Positions 34,506 through 42,302 of a DNA stretch of 64,000 bases are shown here, in pieces. Source of the stretch: Ravibacter sp964562455 (GTDB lineage: Bacteria > Bacteroidota > Bacteroidia > Cytophagales > Spirosomataceae); contig CAZLTN010000012.1 in NCBI GenBank assembly GCA_964562455.1, positions 28,074 to 92,073 on the forward strand. The letters run 5' to 3'. A model generated the notes under the pieces. The model saw only the letters and a program-made list of their open reading frames with translations. It did not search any database and was not told the origin of the DNA. How positions within the stretch are numbered: the stretch's first letter is position 1; each line of letters opens with the position of its first letter. The position numbers and the translations under genes were made by a program.

Positions 34506-36152
34506 ATGGCTGAAGTAATAAGAATGCCCAAAATGAGCGACACCATGGAAGAAGGTGTCATTGCGGAATGGCATAAAAAAGTTGGTGACACTGTAAAAGT
34601 TGGTGATATCCTTGCTGACGTAGAGACAGACAAGGCAACCATGGAACTTGAGTCGTATGAAGAGGGCACCCTATTATATATCGGCATAGAAAAAGGCGCT
34701 TCCGTTCCGGTAGACGGTATTATAGCCGTTGTTGGAAAAGAGGGTGAAGATTATAAGGCTCTTCTTGAAGGCGGAAGCGTGACGACCGCCAAGGCAGAAT
34801 CAGCTCCCGCGGAGAAAGAAGCTCCTGCTACCGAGAAAGCCCCGTCCCCTGCTGCCCAACCTGCGCCCGCGGCCTCCGTCAATGCCTCGGTGATCCGTAT
34901 GCCGAAAATGAGCGATACAATGGAGGAGGGCGTACTGGTCTCATGGCAAAAGAAAGTAGGCGACAAAGTCAAATCAGGAGATATCCTGGCCGAGGTCGAA
35001 ACAGACAAAGCCACCATGGAGCTTGAAGCCTACGACGAAGGCATTTTATTGTACCAGGGGGTAGAAGCAGGTACTTCTGTTCCGGTAGACGGTATCATAG
35101 CAGTAATTGGCGAAGAAGGTGCGGACTATAAAGCTTTGCTGAACGGTGGATCTGCCCCGGCAGCAGCCCCCGAAGCAAAACCTTCGGAAGCTGCAGCTAC
35201 ACAGGCGCCGGCAGGAAGCGTTGAAAATACCGATTCACAGACGGCAGACGGCGACAGGCTGAAAGCCTCGCCCCTGGCAAAAAAACTGGCGGAAGAAAAA
35301 GGGATTGATATTAAAAAAGTCACAGGATCGGGTGAAAACGGGAGGATCGTGAAGCGGGATATAGACGGCTTCGTTCCGTCCGCTGCAAGCGCTCCGGCCC
35401 CGGCAGCAGCCCCTGCAAAAGCAGCGCCCGCTGCCGCAACATCGGGTGCCGCCGCACCGGCTCCGGCCGGCGGATACGAAGATATCCCGGTGTCGCAGAT
35501 GAGAAAAACCATAGCGCGCCGCCTGAGTGAGAGCTTGTTTACCGCTCCGCACTTCTATGTAACGATGGAAATCAATATGGACAAGGCGATGGCGCTGCGT
35601 CCTCAGTTGAATGAGGCTTCCACTGCCAAGATCTCTTTCAATGACATGGTGATAAAGGCTGCCGCATTGGCGTTGAAACGCCACCCGGAAGTCAATTCTG
35701 CCTGGTTAGGCGATAAAATCCGCCGTTACCATTATGTCAACGTAGGGGTAGCCGTCGCTGTAGATGAAGGATTGCTTGTGCCGGTGATTCGTGACGCCGA
35801 TAAAAAAGGGCTTTCCACTATTTCAGGAGAAGTAAAAGAACTCGCCGGAAAAGCAAAAGACAAGAAGCTCCAGCCGAGCGATTGGGAAGGAAATACCTTC
35901 TCTATCTCTAACCTGGGTATGTTCGGAGTCGATGAATTCACGGCTATCATCAACCCGCCGGATTCGTGCATCCTGGCTGTCGGAGGAATCAAAAAGGTCG
36001 CTGCTTTCAAAGAAGACGGCTCGGTATACCCCGTCAATATCATGAAAGTTACCCTTTCGGCCGACCACCGCGTGGTTGATGGGGCCCTGGCGGCATCTTT
36101 CCTGCAGACTCTGAAAGGATTCCTCGAAAGTCCGTTCAGCATGCTGATCTGA
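34506..36152 (+). CDS. Pyruvate dehydrogenase E2, dihydrolipoamide acetyltransferase, two lipoyl domains
   Basis: 548 residues. Two nearly identical lipoyl domains (about 1-78 and 128-205) each carry the ETDKATME box, with lipoylated lysines K43 and K168. They are joined by Ala/Pro-rich flexible linkers. A peripheral subunit-binding domain follows (about 252-288, ASPLAKKLAEEKGIDIKKV), then the acetyltransferase core (about 325-548) with catalytic H521-RVVD525-G. It moves acetyl groups to CoA at the heart of the PDH complex; the layout is the Gram-negative/mitochondrial type common in Bacteroidota. E1 genes are not in the window. A strong terminator follows. Confidence 0.96.
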   Translation: MAEVIRMPKMSDTMEEGVIAEWHKKVGDTVKVGDILADVETDKATMELESYEEGTLLYIGIEKGASVPVDGIIAVVGKEGEDYKALLEGGSVTTAKAESAPAEKEAPATEKAPSPAAQPAPAASVNASVIRMPKMSDTMEEGVLVSWQKKVGDKVKSGDILAEVETDKATMELEAYDEGILLYQGVEAGTSVPVDGIIAVIGEEGADYKALLNGGSAPAAAPEAKPSEAAATQAPAGSVENTDSQTADGDRLKASPLAKKLAEEKGIDIKKVTGSGENGRIVKRDIDGFVPSAASAPAPAAAPAKAAPAAATSGAAAPAPAGGYEDIPVSQMRKTIARRLSESLFTAPHFYVTMEINMDKAMALRPQLNEASTAKISFNDMVIKAAALALKRHPEVNSAWLGDKIRRYHYVNVGVAVAVDEGLLVPVIRDADKKGLSTISGEVKELAGKAKDKKLQPSDWEGNTFSISNLGMFGVDEFTAIINPPDSCILAVGGIKKVAAFKEDGSVYPVNIMKVTLSADHRVVDGALAASFLQTLKGFLESPFSMLI

Positions 36153-36174
36153 GCAGGATTAAAAATAACAAGCG

Positions 36175-36215
36175 AAAAGAGGCTATCTCGTAAAAAGAGG
36201 TAGCCTCTTTTTTTA
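36175..36215 (+). terminator. Intrinsic terminator after PDH E2
   Basis: A 15-base stem (36175-36189 with 36197-36211, one G-T wobble) has a 7-base loop and runs into a seven-base T tract. It lies 23 bases after the stop codon. Confidence 0.9.
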
Positions 36216-36240
36216 TCAAAATTTCAGAAGCATATATAAT

Positions 36241-36291
36241 AAATACAAAAATGCCGGCTCATACTGAAAATGAGCCGGCATTTTTGTATTT
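36241..36291. terminator. Perfect 21-base inverted repeat, terminator of the minus-strand NDK-like gene
   Basis: 36241-36261 is exactly complementary to 36271-36291, with a 9-base loop. It lies 9 bases beyond the stop of the minus-strand gene. A-rich and T-rich ends on the two arms let it act in both directions. Confidence 0.85.
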
Positions 36292-36300
36292 GAATCCCGA

Positions 36301-37317
36301 TCAGAGCACCTGCCTGAGCAGCGCAACAGCATCTTCGCTGTTCTTTTCCTCTGTAAGATCAAATATAGAAGTCGATTTTCCATCGGTTACGACATTGATA
36401 TTACCGGTAATGTCGGCCAGCTTATCGCCGAATGCTTCGCTGAGTTTTTTTCCGAAGGAGAAGGATGTAAAATCTTTTTCCCCACCGGGCACCGAGAAAT
36501 CGGAGTTATACCGGCGCAGTTCTACCAGCGCCTCCACGGGGCCGGCCGAAAGGTGAACCCCGTTGGTACCCTGCCCTACCTCAGCAAGACCCAGCTCCTC
36601 CTTCTTGTCGAGAAAGCTTCTTCTGATACTTCCTTCATCGGCTTTTGCCGGGTTGGTAGCGCCTATAAAGCTGCCGCGCGCAGCCGACCAGTCCAGGTCT
36701 CCCGACAGCGTCATCACTACTATACATTTCCCTTCTTCGGTAAAATGCCTGAGCTGACGCGGATGGAACCCGTTGATTATGTACAGCGTCTCGTTGTCTA
36801 CCTTCACCGCTTCAGCGTACGTCCCACCTGCCAGTTTTTTGTTCTCAAGGTTCTGCCAGATATAATCCAGCGAAAAGGCGTTGAAAGCAGGATATTGTTC
36901 TATCACTTCGAGTCCACCGAGCACTTTCAGCTCAGAGACGTCGGAGCCGAAGATCTCCTGAAACTTTTCTTTTGCACCTTCCGACATGTTGCCCACCGCA
37001 TCTTTCGCAATGCTGTTGATCACTCCATAATGCTGTGCAATTATGTTATTGGCATCGAGATATTTCGCTGATAATACCCTGGCATTGTGGATCGTTAATC
37101 CAAACTCTTCTATTTTATCGAGAATGAGCGTAATTACCTTCCCGACGTCTACGCCTCCTTTTTTATCGAGAACCTCTGGTTTGATAAAAAAAAGGAATTC
37201 ATTTTTGCCGGTCTGCGCCGACGGATCATTGTAGATCTCTTCGGCCAAAACTTCCTGGCTTTCAGCCCTTTCAATACCCTCTGAAATCAATCTTAATAAA
37301 CTTTCCTTTGCTGTCAT
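36301..37317 (-). CDS. Long NDK-like protein (nucleoside-diphosphate kinase fold, divergent)
   Basis: 338 residues, twice the usual NDK length (about 140-150). Two blocks recall NDK: near residues 62-105 a helix/strand segment like VITLILDKIEEFGLTIHNARVLSAKYL, and near 225-270 GATNPAKADEGSIRRSF followed by NGVHLSAGPVEALVEL. In NDK these are GATNP...PGTIR and the catalytic-histidine segment xxHGSDS. Here the histidine is kept but its surroundings differ, and long insertions separate the blocks. It may be an NDK with large inserts or a protein that reused the fold. No export signal. It lies alone with its own terminator. Confidence 0.65.
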   Translation of the reverse strand: MTAKESLLRLISEGIERAESQEVLAEEIYNDPSAQTGKNEFLFFIKPEVLDKKGGVDVGKVITLILDKIEEFGLTIHNARVLSAKYLDANNIIAQHYGVINSIAKDAVGNMSEGAKEKFQEIFGSDVSELKVLGGLEVIEQYPAFNAFSLDYIWQNLENKKLAGGTYAEAVKVDNETLYIINGFHPRQLRHFTEEGKCIVVMTLSGDLDWSAARGSFIGATNPAKADEGSIRRSFLDKKEELGLAEVGQGTNGVHLSAGPVEALVELRRYNSDFSVPGGEKDFTSFSFGKKLSEAFGDKLADITGNINVVTDGKSTSIFDLTEEKNSEDAVALLRQVL

Positions 37318-37620
37318 TTATGTAGTCTGATTATTTGCTTATACCAACGAACCTGGATCCGCCTGACGGTTAAAAACGGTTATTCCGACAGGATGGCGAA
37401 GTTCTTGGACTCTTTGTAGTTCCGTATCGCCCGGAAAATTGACAAAGATATTAAACTTAGGCGGACGAATAAAATCAATATATAAAAAAAATACTATAAT
37501 CGGAATACGGGTGTTTGATCCGGAACCACCTGCTAAATATTATTTTTTACTTAATTTTGTAGCCGTTATACAATCGGCAAGCGCCTAAGGTATTTCGGGC
37601 CAAATATTTTTATATATTAA
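37318..37620. other. Intergenic region, 303 bases, between NDK-like gene and sua5
   Basis: A divergent promoter region. On the minus strand TATCTTTG (37443-37450) fits the -7 consensus for the NDK-like gene, but no good -33 element stands at 20 bases. On the plus strand TAATTTTG (37552-37559) could serve sua5, again without a clear -33. No RNA gene, repeat or ORF was seen. Confidence 0.5.
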
Positions 37621-38574
37621 TTGAATACAACAACAGGATACGATCTGACCAAGGCCGCAGAGCTGCTCAAAGCCGGTGAGCTGGTGGCAATCCCTACCGA
37701 AACGGTATATGGCCTGGCCGCCAATGCCCTCGACCCGGATGCGGTTTTGAAAATTTTCGAAGCAAAAAAACGGCCCGGATTCGATCCTTTGATCGTGCAC
37801 GCCGGTTCTTTCGATGCTATCCGGGATTTTGTCGGAACAATTCCACCTGCAGCTCACAGGCTTGGTGAATTCTTCTGGCCGGGGCCGCTCACTGTGTTAC
37901 TCCCCAAAAAGCCGGTTATCCCTGACCTGGTTACTTCCGGGCTCGACACGGTAGCGGTAAGGATACCTTCGCACCCTCTTACCACAAAGCTGCTGGAACT
38001 GCTTGACTTTCCGCTCGCAGCGCCCAGCGCGAATCTCTTCGGACACGTAAGCCCTACCAGAGCCGCACATGTGAAAGACCAGTTAGACGGAAAGGTGGCC
38101 TATATCCTTGACGGAGGCGATTGCGGTGTGGGACTGGAATCCACCATTGTAGGATTTCCCGAAAATGAGCTTCCCACCATATACAGGCTGGGCGGCATAC
38201 CTGTAGAAGAAATAGAAGAAGTAATCGGCAAGGTATCCGTTCGCCCGCATTCGTCGTCGAATCCGTTGGCTCCGGGTATGCTCAAGAGCCATTACGCGCC
38301 CCGAAAGCCATTGTTTATCAGGAACGACATACAGGATTTCCCGGAAAATGCGTCTTATCTCCGCTTCAGCGACTACCTGCCCGGCATTCCTGAAAACCGG
38401 CAGCTTGTACTTTCCAGAGAAAAAGACTTACGGGTTGCAGCCAGAAACCTGTTTGCGGCACTGAGAGTCCTGGACAGCAACGCTTCGTCTTCAATAATAG
38501 CAGAGCTTTTACCTGACCAGGGCCTGGGCAGGGCGGTTAACGACAGGCTGCGAAGGGCTTCCGTACGTGAATAA
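37621..38574 (+). CDS. L-threonylcarbamoyladenylate synthase, Sua5 type
   Basis: 317 residues. The YrdC/Sua5 domain (about 5-200) has the family signature AIPTETVYGLAANAL, KRPGFDPLIVH, FFWPGPLTVLL, AVRIPSHP and APSANLFGHVSPT. The C-terminal part (about 210-317, SSNPLAPGMLKSHYAPRKPL) is the Sua5 extension. The enzyme makes threonylcarbamoyl-AMP for the t6A37 modification of ANN-decoding tRNAs. Start: an in-frame TAA immediately precedes the TTG at 37621 and the first in-frame ATG is far inside the conserved domain, so a TTG start is forced. Confidence 0.95.
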   Translation: MNTTTGYDLTKAAELLKAGELVAIPTETVYGLAANALDPDAVLKIFEAKKRPGFDPLIVHAGSFDAIRDFVGTIPPAAHRLGEFFWPGPLTVLLPKKPVIPDLVTSGLDTVAVRIPSHPLTTKLLELLDFPLAAPSANLFGHVSPTRAAHVKDQLDGKVAYILDGGDCGVGLESTIVGFPENELPTIYRLGGIPVEEIEEVIGKVSVRPHSSSNPLAPGMLKSHYAPRKPLFIRNDIQDFPENASYLRFSDYLPGIPENRQLVLSREKDLRVAARNLFAALRVLDSNASSSIIAELLPDQGLGRAVNDRLRRASVRE

Positions 38575-38606
38575 AAGAAGAAATCCTGGCGAAGACGCAG
38601 GTTTTG

Positions 38607-38900
38607 TCAAATCCCGGCTGCAGCCTCCTCTGCGGCGACTTTTCTTTCTACCCAGAACGTTGCAAACGGAAAAAGGGATGCCAGGAAATAAATGGCTGCT
38701 TTCCCGAAATCCCACTTCCTGTCGGACCAGTTCCAAACCAGCAGCAGGACATAGGCAATAAAAAGTACTCCGTGCATCATACCTACGTAACGCACCATGG
38801 CAGGAGAATCGAAGAAATACTTGAGGGGCATTGCGATAAAAAGCAATACCAGATAAGAAACCCCTTCCCAGAAAGCGGTCTTTTTAAACCAACCCAGCAT
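38607..38900 (-). CDS. DUF3817 family small membrane protein
   Basis: 97 residues, three membrane spans. The blocks FWEGVSYLVLLFIAMPLKY and VRYVGMMHGVLFIAYVLLL match the DUF3817 family (integral membrane, unknown function). It ends 32 bases from sua5 tail to tail. Its upstream side carries the heptad repeats at 38910-38930. Confidence 0.88.
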   Translation of the reverse strand: MLGWFKKTAFWEGVSYLVLLFIAMPLKYFFDSPAMVRYVGMMHGVLFIAYVLLLVWNWSDRKWDFGKAAIYFLASLFPFATFWVERKVAAEEAAAGI

Positions 38901-38909
38901 TATAGAATT

Positions 38910-38955
38910 ATGAGTTATGAGTTATGAATGAGGCCCGTGAGCCTGTCGAAAGGTG
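38910..38955. repeat. Tandem 7-base repeat followed by a REP-like stem
   Basis: ATGAGTT at 38910-38916 and 38917-38923 is followed by a degenerate unit ATGAATG to 38930. Right behind comes AGGC-CCGTGA-GCCT (38931-38944), a small stem, and TGTCGAAAGG, together like a fragment of a REP-type element. No gene overlaps. A second heptad array is at 47472-47504. Confidence 0.6.
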
Positions 38956-38999
38956 ATATATGAATACCTTCCGGCAAAGATAGCCAAAAACCCCGGCCC

Positions 39000-40436
39000 T
39001 CAATACAATACCCATGTGTCTTTCCCTCCTCCTCCCTGGGAAGAGTTGACTACCAGCGACCCTTTCCTCAACGCTACCCTGGTCAGCCCTCCGGGTATAA
39101 CATGGATTTCATTCCCGTACAATATGTAGGGCCTGAGATCGACATGACGCCCTTCTGCCCCTTCGTTAAAGATACAGGGTACGCGGGACAGGGAGATAGT
39201 AGGCTGCGCGATATAATTCCGCGGATTATCCCGGATTCGCTTCCTGAAAAGATCGTGCTCTTCCCGGGTCGCTTTCGGGCCGATCAGCATGCCATACCCT
39301 CCTGCCTCATTGGCTTCCTTCACTACCAGGTTCCCGATATTCTCCAGTACGTACTGCCGGTCGTCGTCCTCCCCGCAAATGTAAGTCTGTACATTAGGTA
39401 TGATCGGGTCCTCGCCGAGATAATACCTAATTATCCTTGGAACGTAGGCATAAACCACCTTATCATCGGCTACACCGGTTCCGGGAGCATTGGCCAGGGC
39501 TACCCTGCCCTTTTTGTATACTTCGAAAATCCCCGGGATCCCCAGCAGCGAATCGGGGTTAAAGGCCAGCGGGTCGATAAACGTGTCGTCTATCCGCCGG
39601 TAGATGACATCCACTACTTCAAACCCTTTGGTAGTACGCATTTTCACGTAACCGCCGTCCACCACCAGATCACGCGAATCGACCAGCTCCACCCCCATCT
39701 GCTGAGCGAGGTAAGAATGCTCGAAATAGGCGGAATTATAGATACCCGGGGTCAGCACGGCAACAGTCGGATTGGGCCTTTCTGCCAGCAGCTCCAGCAT
39801 AGAGAGCAGCCTTGCAGGATAATCGGACACCGGCTGCACACCAGTCCTGGCGAGTATATCCGGGAATATCTGCTTCGATAGCTCCCTGTTTTCCAGCATA
39901 TATGACACACCCGAGGGGCACCGGAGATTATCTTCAAGCACCATCATTTCTCCGTCGTCCCCGCGGATCAGGTCTGTACCTGTAATATGGCACCAGATCC
40001 CCTTCGGCGGCGTCAGGCCCAGGCACGGTTTTAAAAAGGATTTGCTCGACTCGATCAGTTCTCTGGGCACGACTTTATCTTTCAGTATTTTCTGGTCGTT
40101 ATAAACATCATGCAAAAAAAGATTAAGGGCCTCGATTCTCTGTTTCAGACCTTTTTCAAGCCGCTGCCATTCACTGCCGGGCAGGATCCTGGGCAGGATA
40201 TCGAAGGGCATTGTACGCTCGGTTCCCTCTCCTTCTGAATACACATTAAAAGTTATACCCATGGCCAGCATAGCCCGTTCGGCCGAAATCTGCCGGTTGG
40301 ACAGCTCTTCCAATGTCAGCTCCTGAAAGGCATCTTTCAGGTAAGCGTAACCTTCGCGCGTCTCGCCCGACTGGTGAAACATCTCATCGAAGAAATTTTC
40401 GATGTCATAACCGGAAAATGAAAATCTATCGACCAT
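39000..40436 (-). CDS. Circularly permuted type 2 ATP-grasp protein
   Basis: 478 residues. It begins FSFSGYDIENFFDEMFHQSGETREGYAYL and carries RCPSGVSYMLENRE, FKGFEVVD-like VDVIYRRIDDTFIDPLAF, NAPGTGVADDKVVYAYVP and LVVKEANEAGGYGMLIG. These are the blocks of the CP_ATP-grasp_2 family (former DUF404/DUF407). The family is usually encoded with an alpha-E domain protein and a transglutaminase-like protein in a probable peptide-forming system. Neither partner is next to it here. The ligated substrates are unknown. Confidence 0.9.
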   Translation of the reverse strand: MVDRFSFSGYDIENFFDEMFHQSGETREGYAYLKDAFQELTLEELSNRQISAERAMLAMGITFNVYSEGEGTERTMPFDILPRILPGSEWQRLEKGLKQRIEALNLFLHDVYNDQKILKDKVVPRELIESSKSFLKPCLGLTPPKGIWCHITGTDLIRGDDGEMMVLEDNLRCPSGVSYMLENRELSKQIFPDILARTGVQPVSDYPARLLSMLELLAERPNPTVAVLTPGIYNSAYFEHSYLAQQMGVELVDSRDLVVDGGYVKMRTTKGFEVVDVIYRRIDDTFIDPLAFNPDSLLGIPGIFEVYKKGRVALANAPGTGVADDKVVYAYVPRIIRYYLGEDPIIPNVQTYICGEDDDRQYVLENIGNLVVKEANEAGGYGMLIGPKATREEHDLFRKRIRDNPRNYIAQPTISLSRVPCIFNEGAEGRHVDLRPYILYGNEIHVIPGGLTRVALRKGSLVVNSSQGGGGKDTWVLY

Positions 40437-40569
40437 AGATACAATTATTCGTTATTTTCTAATCATCAGCAAACAATATATGGCAAAATACTTCTCTCGC
40501 AAAATCTTATAAAGAAAATATACCCCTGCCTGAGCATAACAACAGACATTTGGGCCCGGGAAAGAGTTT

Positions 40570-40600
40570 TTAAAATTCCGAAAACTATTGACTACATTTG
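40570..40600 (+). promoter_or_regulatory. Candidate promoter for the DUF5723-like gene
   Basis: TACATTTG at 40593-40600 fits TAnnTTTG exactly. Twenty bases upstream stands a degenerate TTA inside a T-rich stretch where TTG would be expected. The coding start is 34 bases downstream. Confidence 0.4.
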
Positions 40601-40634
40601 ACAATCCGGAAGATTACAATTACGGCATCCCGCT

Positions 40635-42188
40635 ATGATCCGCTTTGCAAACGGCTTGTTTCTTTGCCTGGTCCTGACAGCCGAACCGGCAGTCGGGCAA
40701 TATTTGCAGGGAGTAGCCCTGGGTAATTATGCAGGCACTAATTCCCTCTATCATAACCCCGCATTCGTCGCAGATTCCAGGTACAGCGTTTTTGCCAACC
40801 TGGCAGGCTTCAACTATTACCTGGGAAACAACCATGTAAAATGGGAGGCCCCTTATTCTTTTGCATCGTTCATTACCAACTCCGTTGCCGACGAGCACCG
40901 CAACGAAAAAGGGAAAATAGTCTTTCCCAGGCGATACCTTGAGCAGCGGCTGAACGGAAATCTTAAATACCTGAATACGGGTGTGGATTTAAGGCTCCCT
41001 TCACTAATGATATCCCTCAAAAACGGGAAATACGGCCTGGGCTTCAACACCAGGGCCAGAACGATCCTCAACCTCAGCCAGACCAGTGAGCCTCTTGCCA
41101 GACTGATAAGGGGAAGTACACAGGACACAACCCTCCATGGAGAGCTTTTTCAGAATCAGCAGGGAAAATTAGCGCTCAATGCTTTCGCCGAATATTCGGT
41201 CACTATCGGCGGAGTGATTATGGATAGTGAAACAGACTTTTTGAAAGTAGGCCTGACCGCCAAACGCCTTGTCGGCATTTCGCAAAACCGGATAAACATA
41301 GAAAGGGCCGATTACCGGCTGGTACCCGATCCTGAATGGAGCAACCAGAGATACATGGTCTCGGTCGGCTCGATGGACGGCAGCAGCCATTATACGATCG
41401 ACGATGGGGTTGCCAGCGCTTCGCTTAATCCGAACTGGTGGCTGACAGGCAGGGACGCGCCGGGAAGCGGATGGGGCATCGATCTGGGAGCGGTATACGA
41501 ATACCGGCCGAATATCCGCAGCTTTCACAATTTCGGAAGCGCAAGCAACCCCCGCCGGGATCCCAGCCAGAACAAATACCTTTACCGGGTGTCGGTGTCG
41601 CTCACCGATATCGGATTCCTGAACTTCCATAATACATTTTATAATTACAGTCAGACCGCCCAGAATGTAAGGGGAAACCTTAATTATAACAGCTTCAATC
41701 CCTGGAACGGGTTCGATAATTTTTACAGGGCCCTGGAGACCACGCTGAGCATGCCTGCGGGAACCCCCGCCAGGTTCAGGACCATGCTTCCTATGGCGTT
41801 CCAGGCCGGCATCGACTACAATTACAGCGGTAACTTTTATATCAATACGTTGTTTGTATCTCCGCTTACCCGTTCGAAATCCGGCAATATGTGGGCAGAA
41901 TCGCTCCTTTCGGTTACACCCAGGTACGAGCACCGCTGGTACGAAGTCTCCCTACCCGTTTCTCTTATGAACCATTACAGGTCGTTCGGTATAGGGCTGG
42001 CGGGCAGAGCGGGACCGCTATGGTTCGGTACCGATCATCTCGGCGGACTTTTTAACCTGGGCAAACCAAAGACGCTTTCGTTTTATGCCGGTCTTTCCAT
42101 GGGGATTTACCGCAAAGCGATCAGCGACGAAATTCCGTGCTGGCCGGCCAGGCAGGGTTTCTTCAAGCGTATGTTCACTGCCAAATAG
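40635..42188 (+). CDS. DUF5723-like outer-membrane barrel protein
   Basis: 517 residues with a signal peptide (MIRFANGLFLCLVLTAEPAVG). The mature protein is rich in aromatic beta strands, with a repeating NPAF/ANLAGFNYYLGNNHV pattern and a long run of alternating polar and hydrophobic segments, as in outer-membrane barrels of the DUF5723 family of Bacteroidota. The family has unknown function. It is transcribed toward the PBP1A gene, 114 bases away. Confidence 0.75.
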   Translation: MIRFANGLFLCLVLTAEPAVGQYLQGVALGNYAGTNSLYHNPAFVADSRYSVFANLAGFNYYLGNNHVKWEAPYSFASFITNSVADEHRNEKGKIVFPRRYLEQRLNGNLKYLNTGVDLRLPSLMISLKNGKYGLGFNTRARTILNLSQTSEPLARLIRGSTQDTTLHGELFQNQQGKLALNAFAEYSVTIGGVIMDSETDFLKVGLTAKRLVGISQNRINIERADYRLVPDPEWSNQRYMVSVGSMDGSSHYTIDDGVASASLNPNWWLTGRDAPGSGWGIDLGAVYEYRPNIRSFHNFGSASNPRRDPSQNKYLYRVSVSLTDIGFLNFHNTFYNYSQTAQNVRGNLNYNSFNPWNGFDNFYRALETTLSMPAGTPARFRTMLPMAFQAGIDYNYSGNFYINTLFVSPLTRSKSGNMWAESLLSVTPRYEHRWYEVSLPVSLMNHYRSFGIGLAGRAGPLWFGTDHLGGLFNLGKPKTLSFYAGLSMGIYRKAISDEIPCWPARQGFFKRMFTAK

Positions 42189-42302
42189 CTGATTAAGCCG
42201 ATCTGCTAAAGTTTACATACCGAAAACAATTATCTGAACGTTTTCCTAACGTTATTTGCAACCTGAATTTATCAGAAAAAAAGGGATTACCCCTTCAACT
42301 CT

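Noticed and set aside
36241..36291. Perfect 21-base inverted repeat as a transposon end or attachment site
   Set aside because: It sits 9 bases past a stop codon, has a 9-base loop and T-rich arms, and fits a terminator fully. No target duplication or transposase is nearby.
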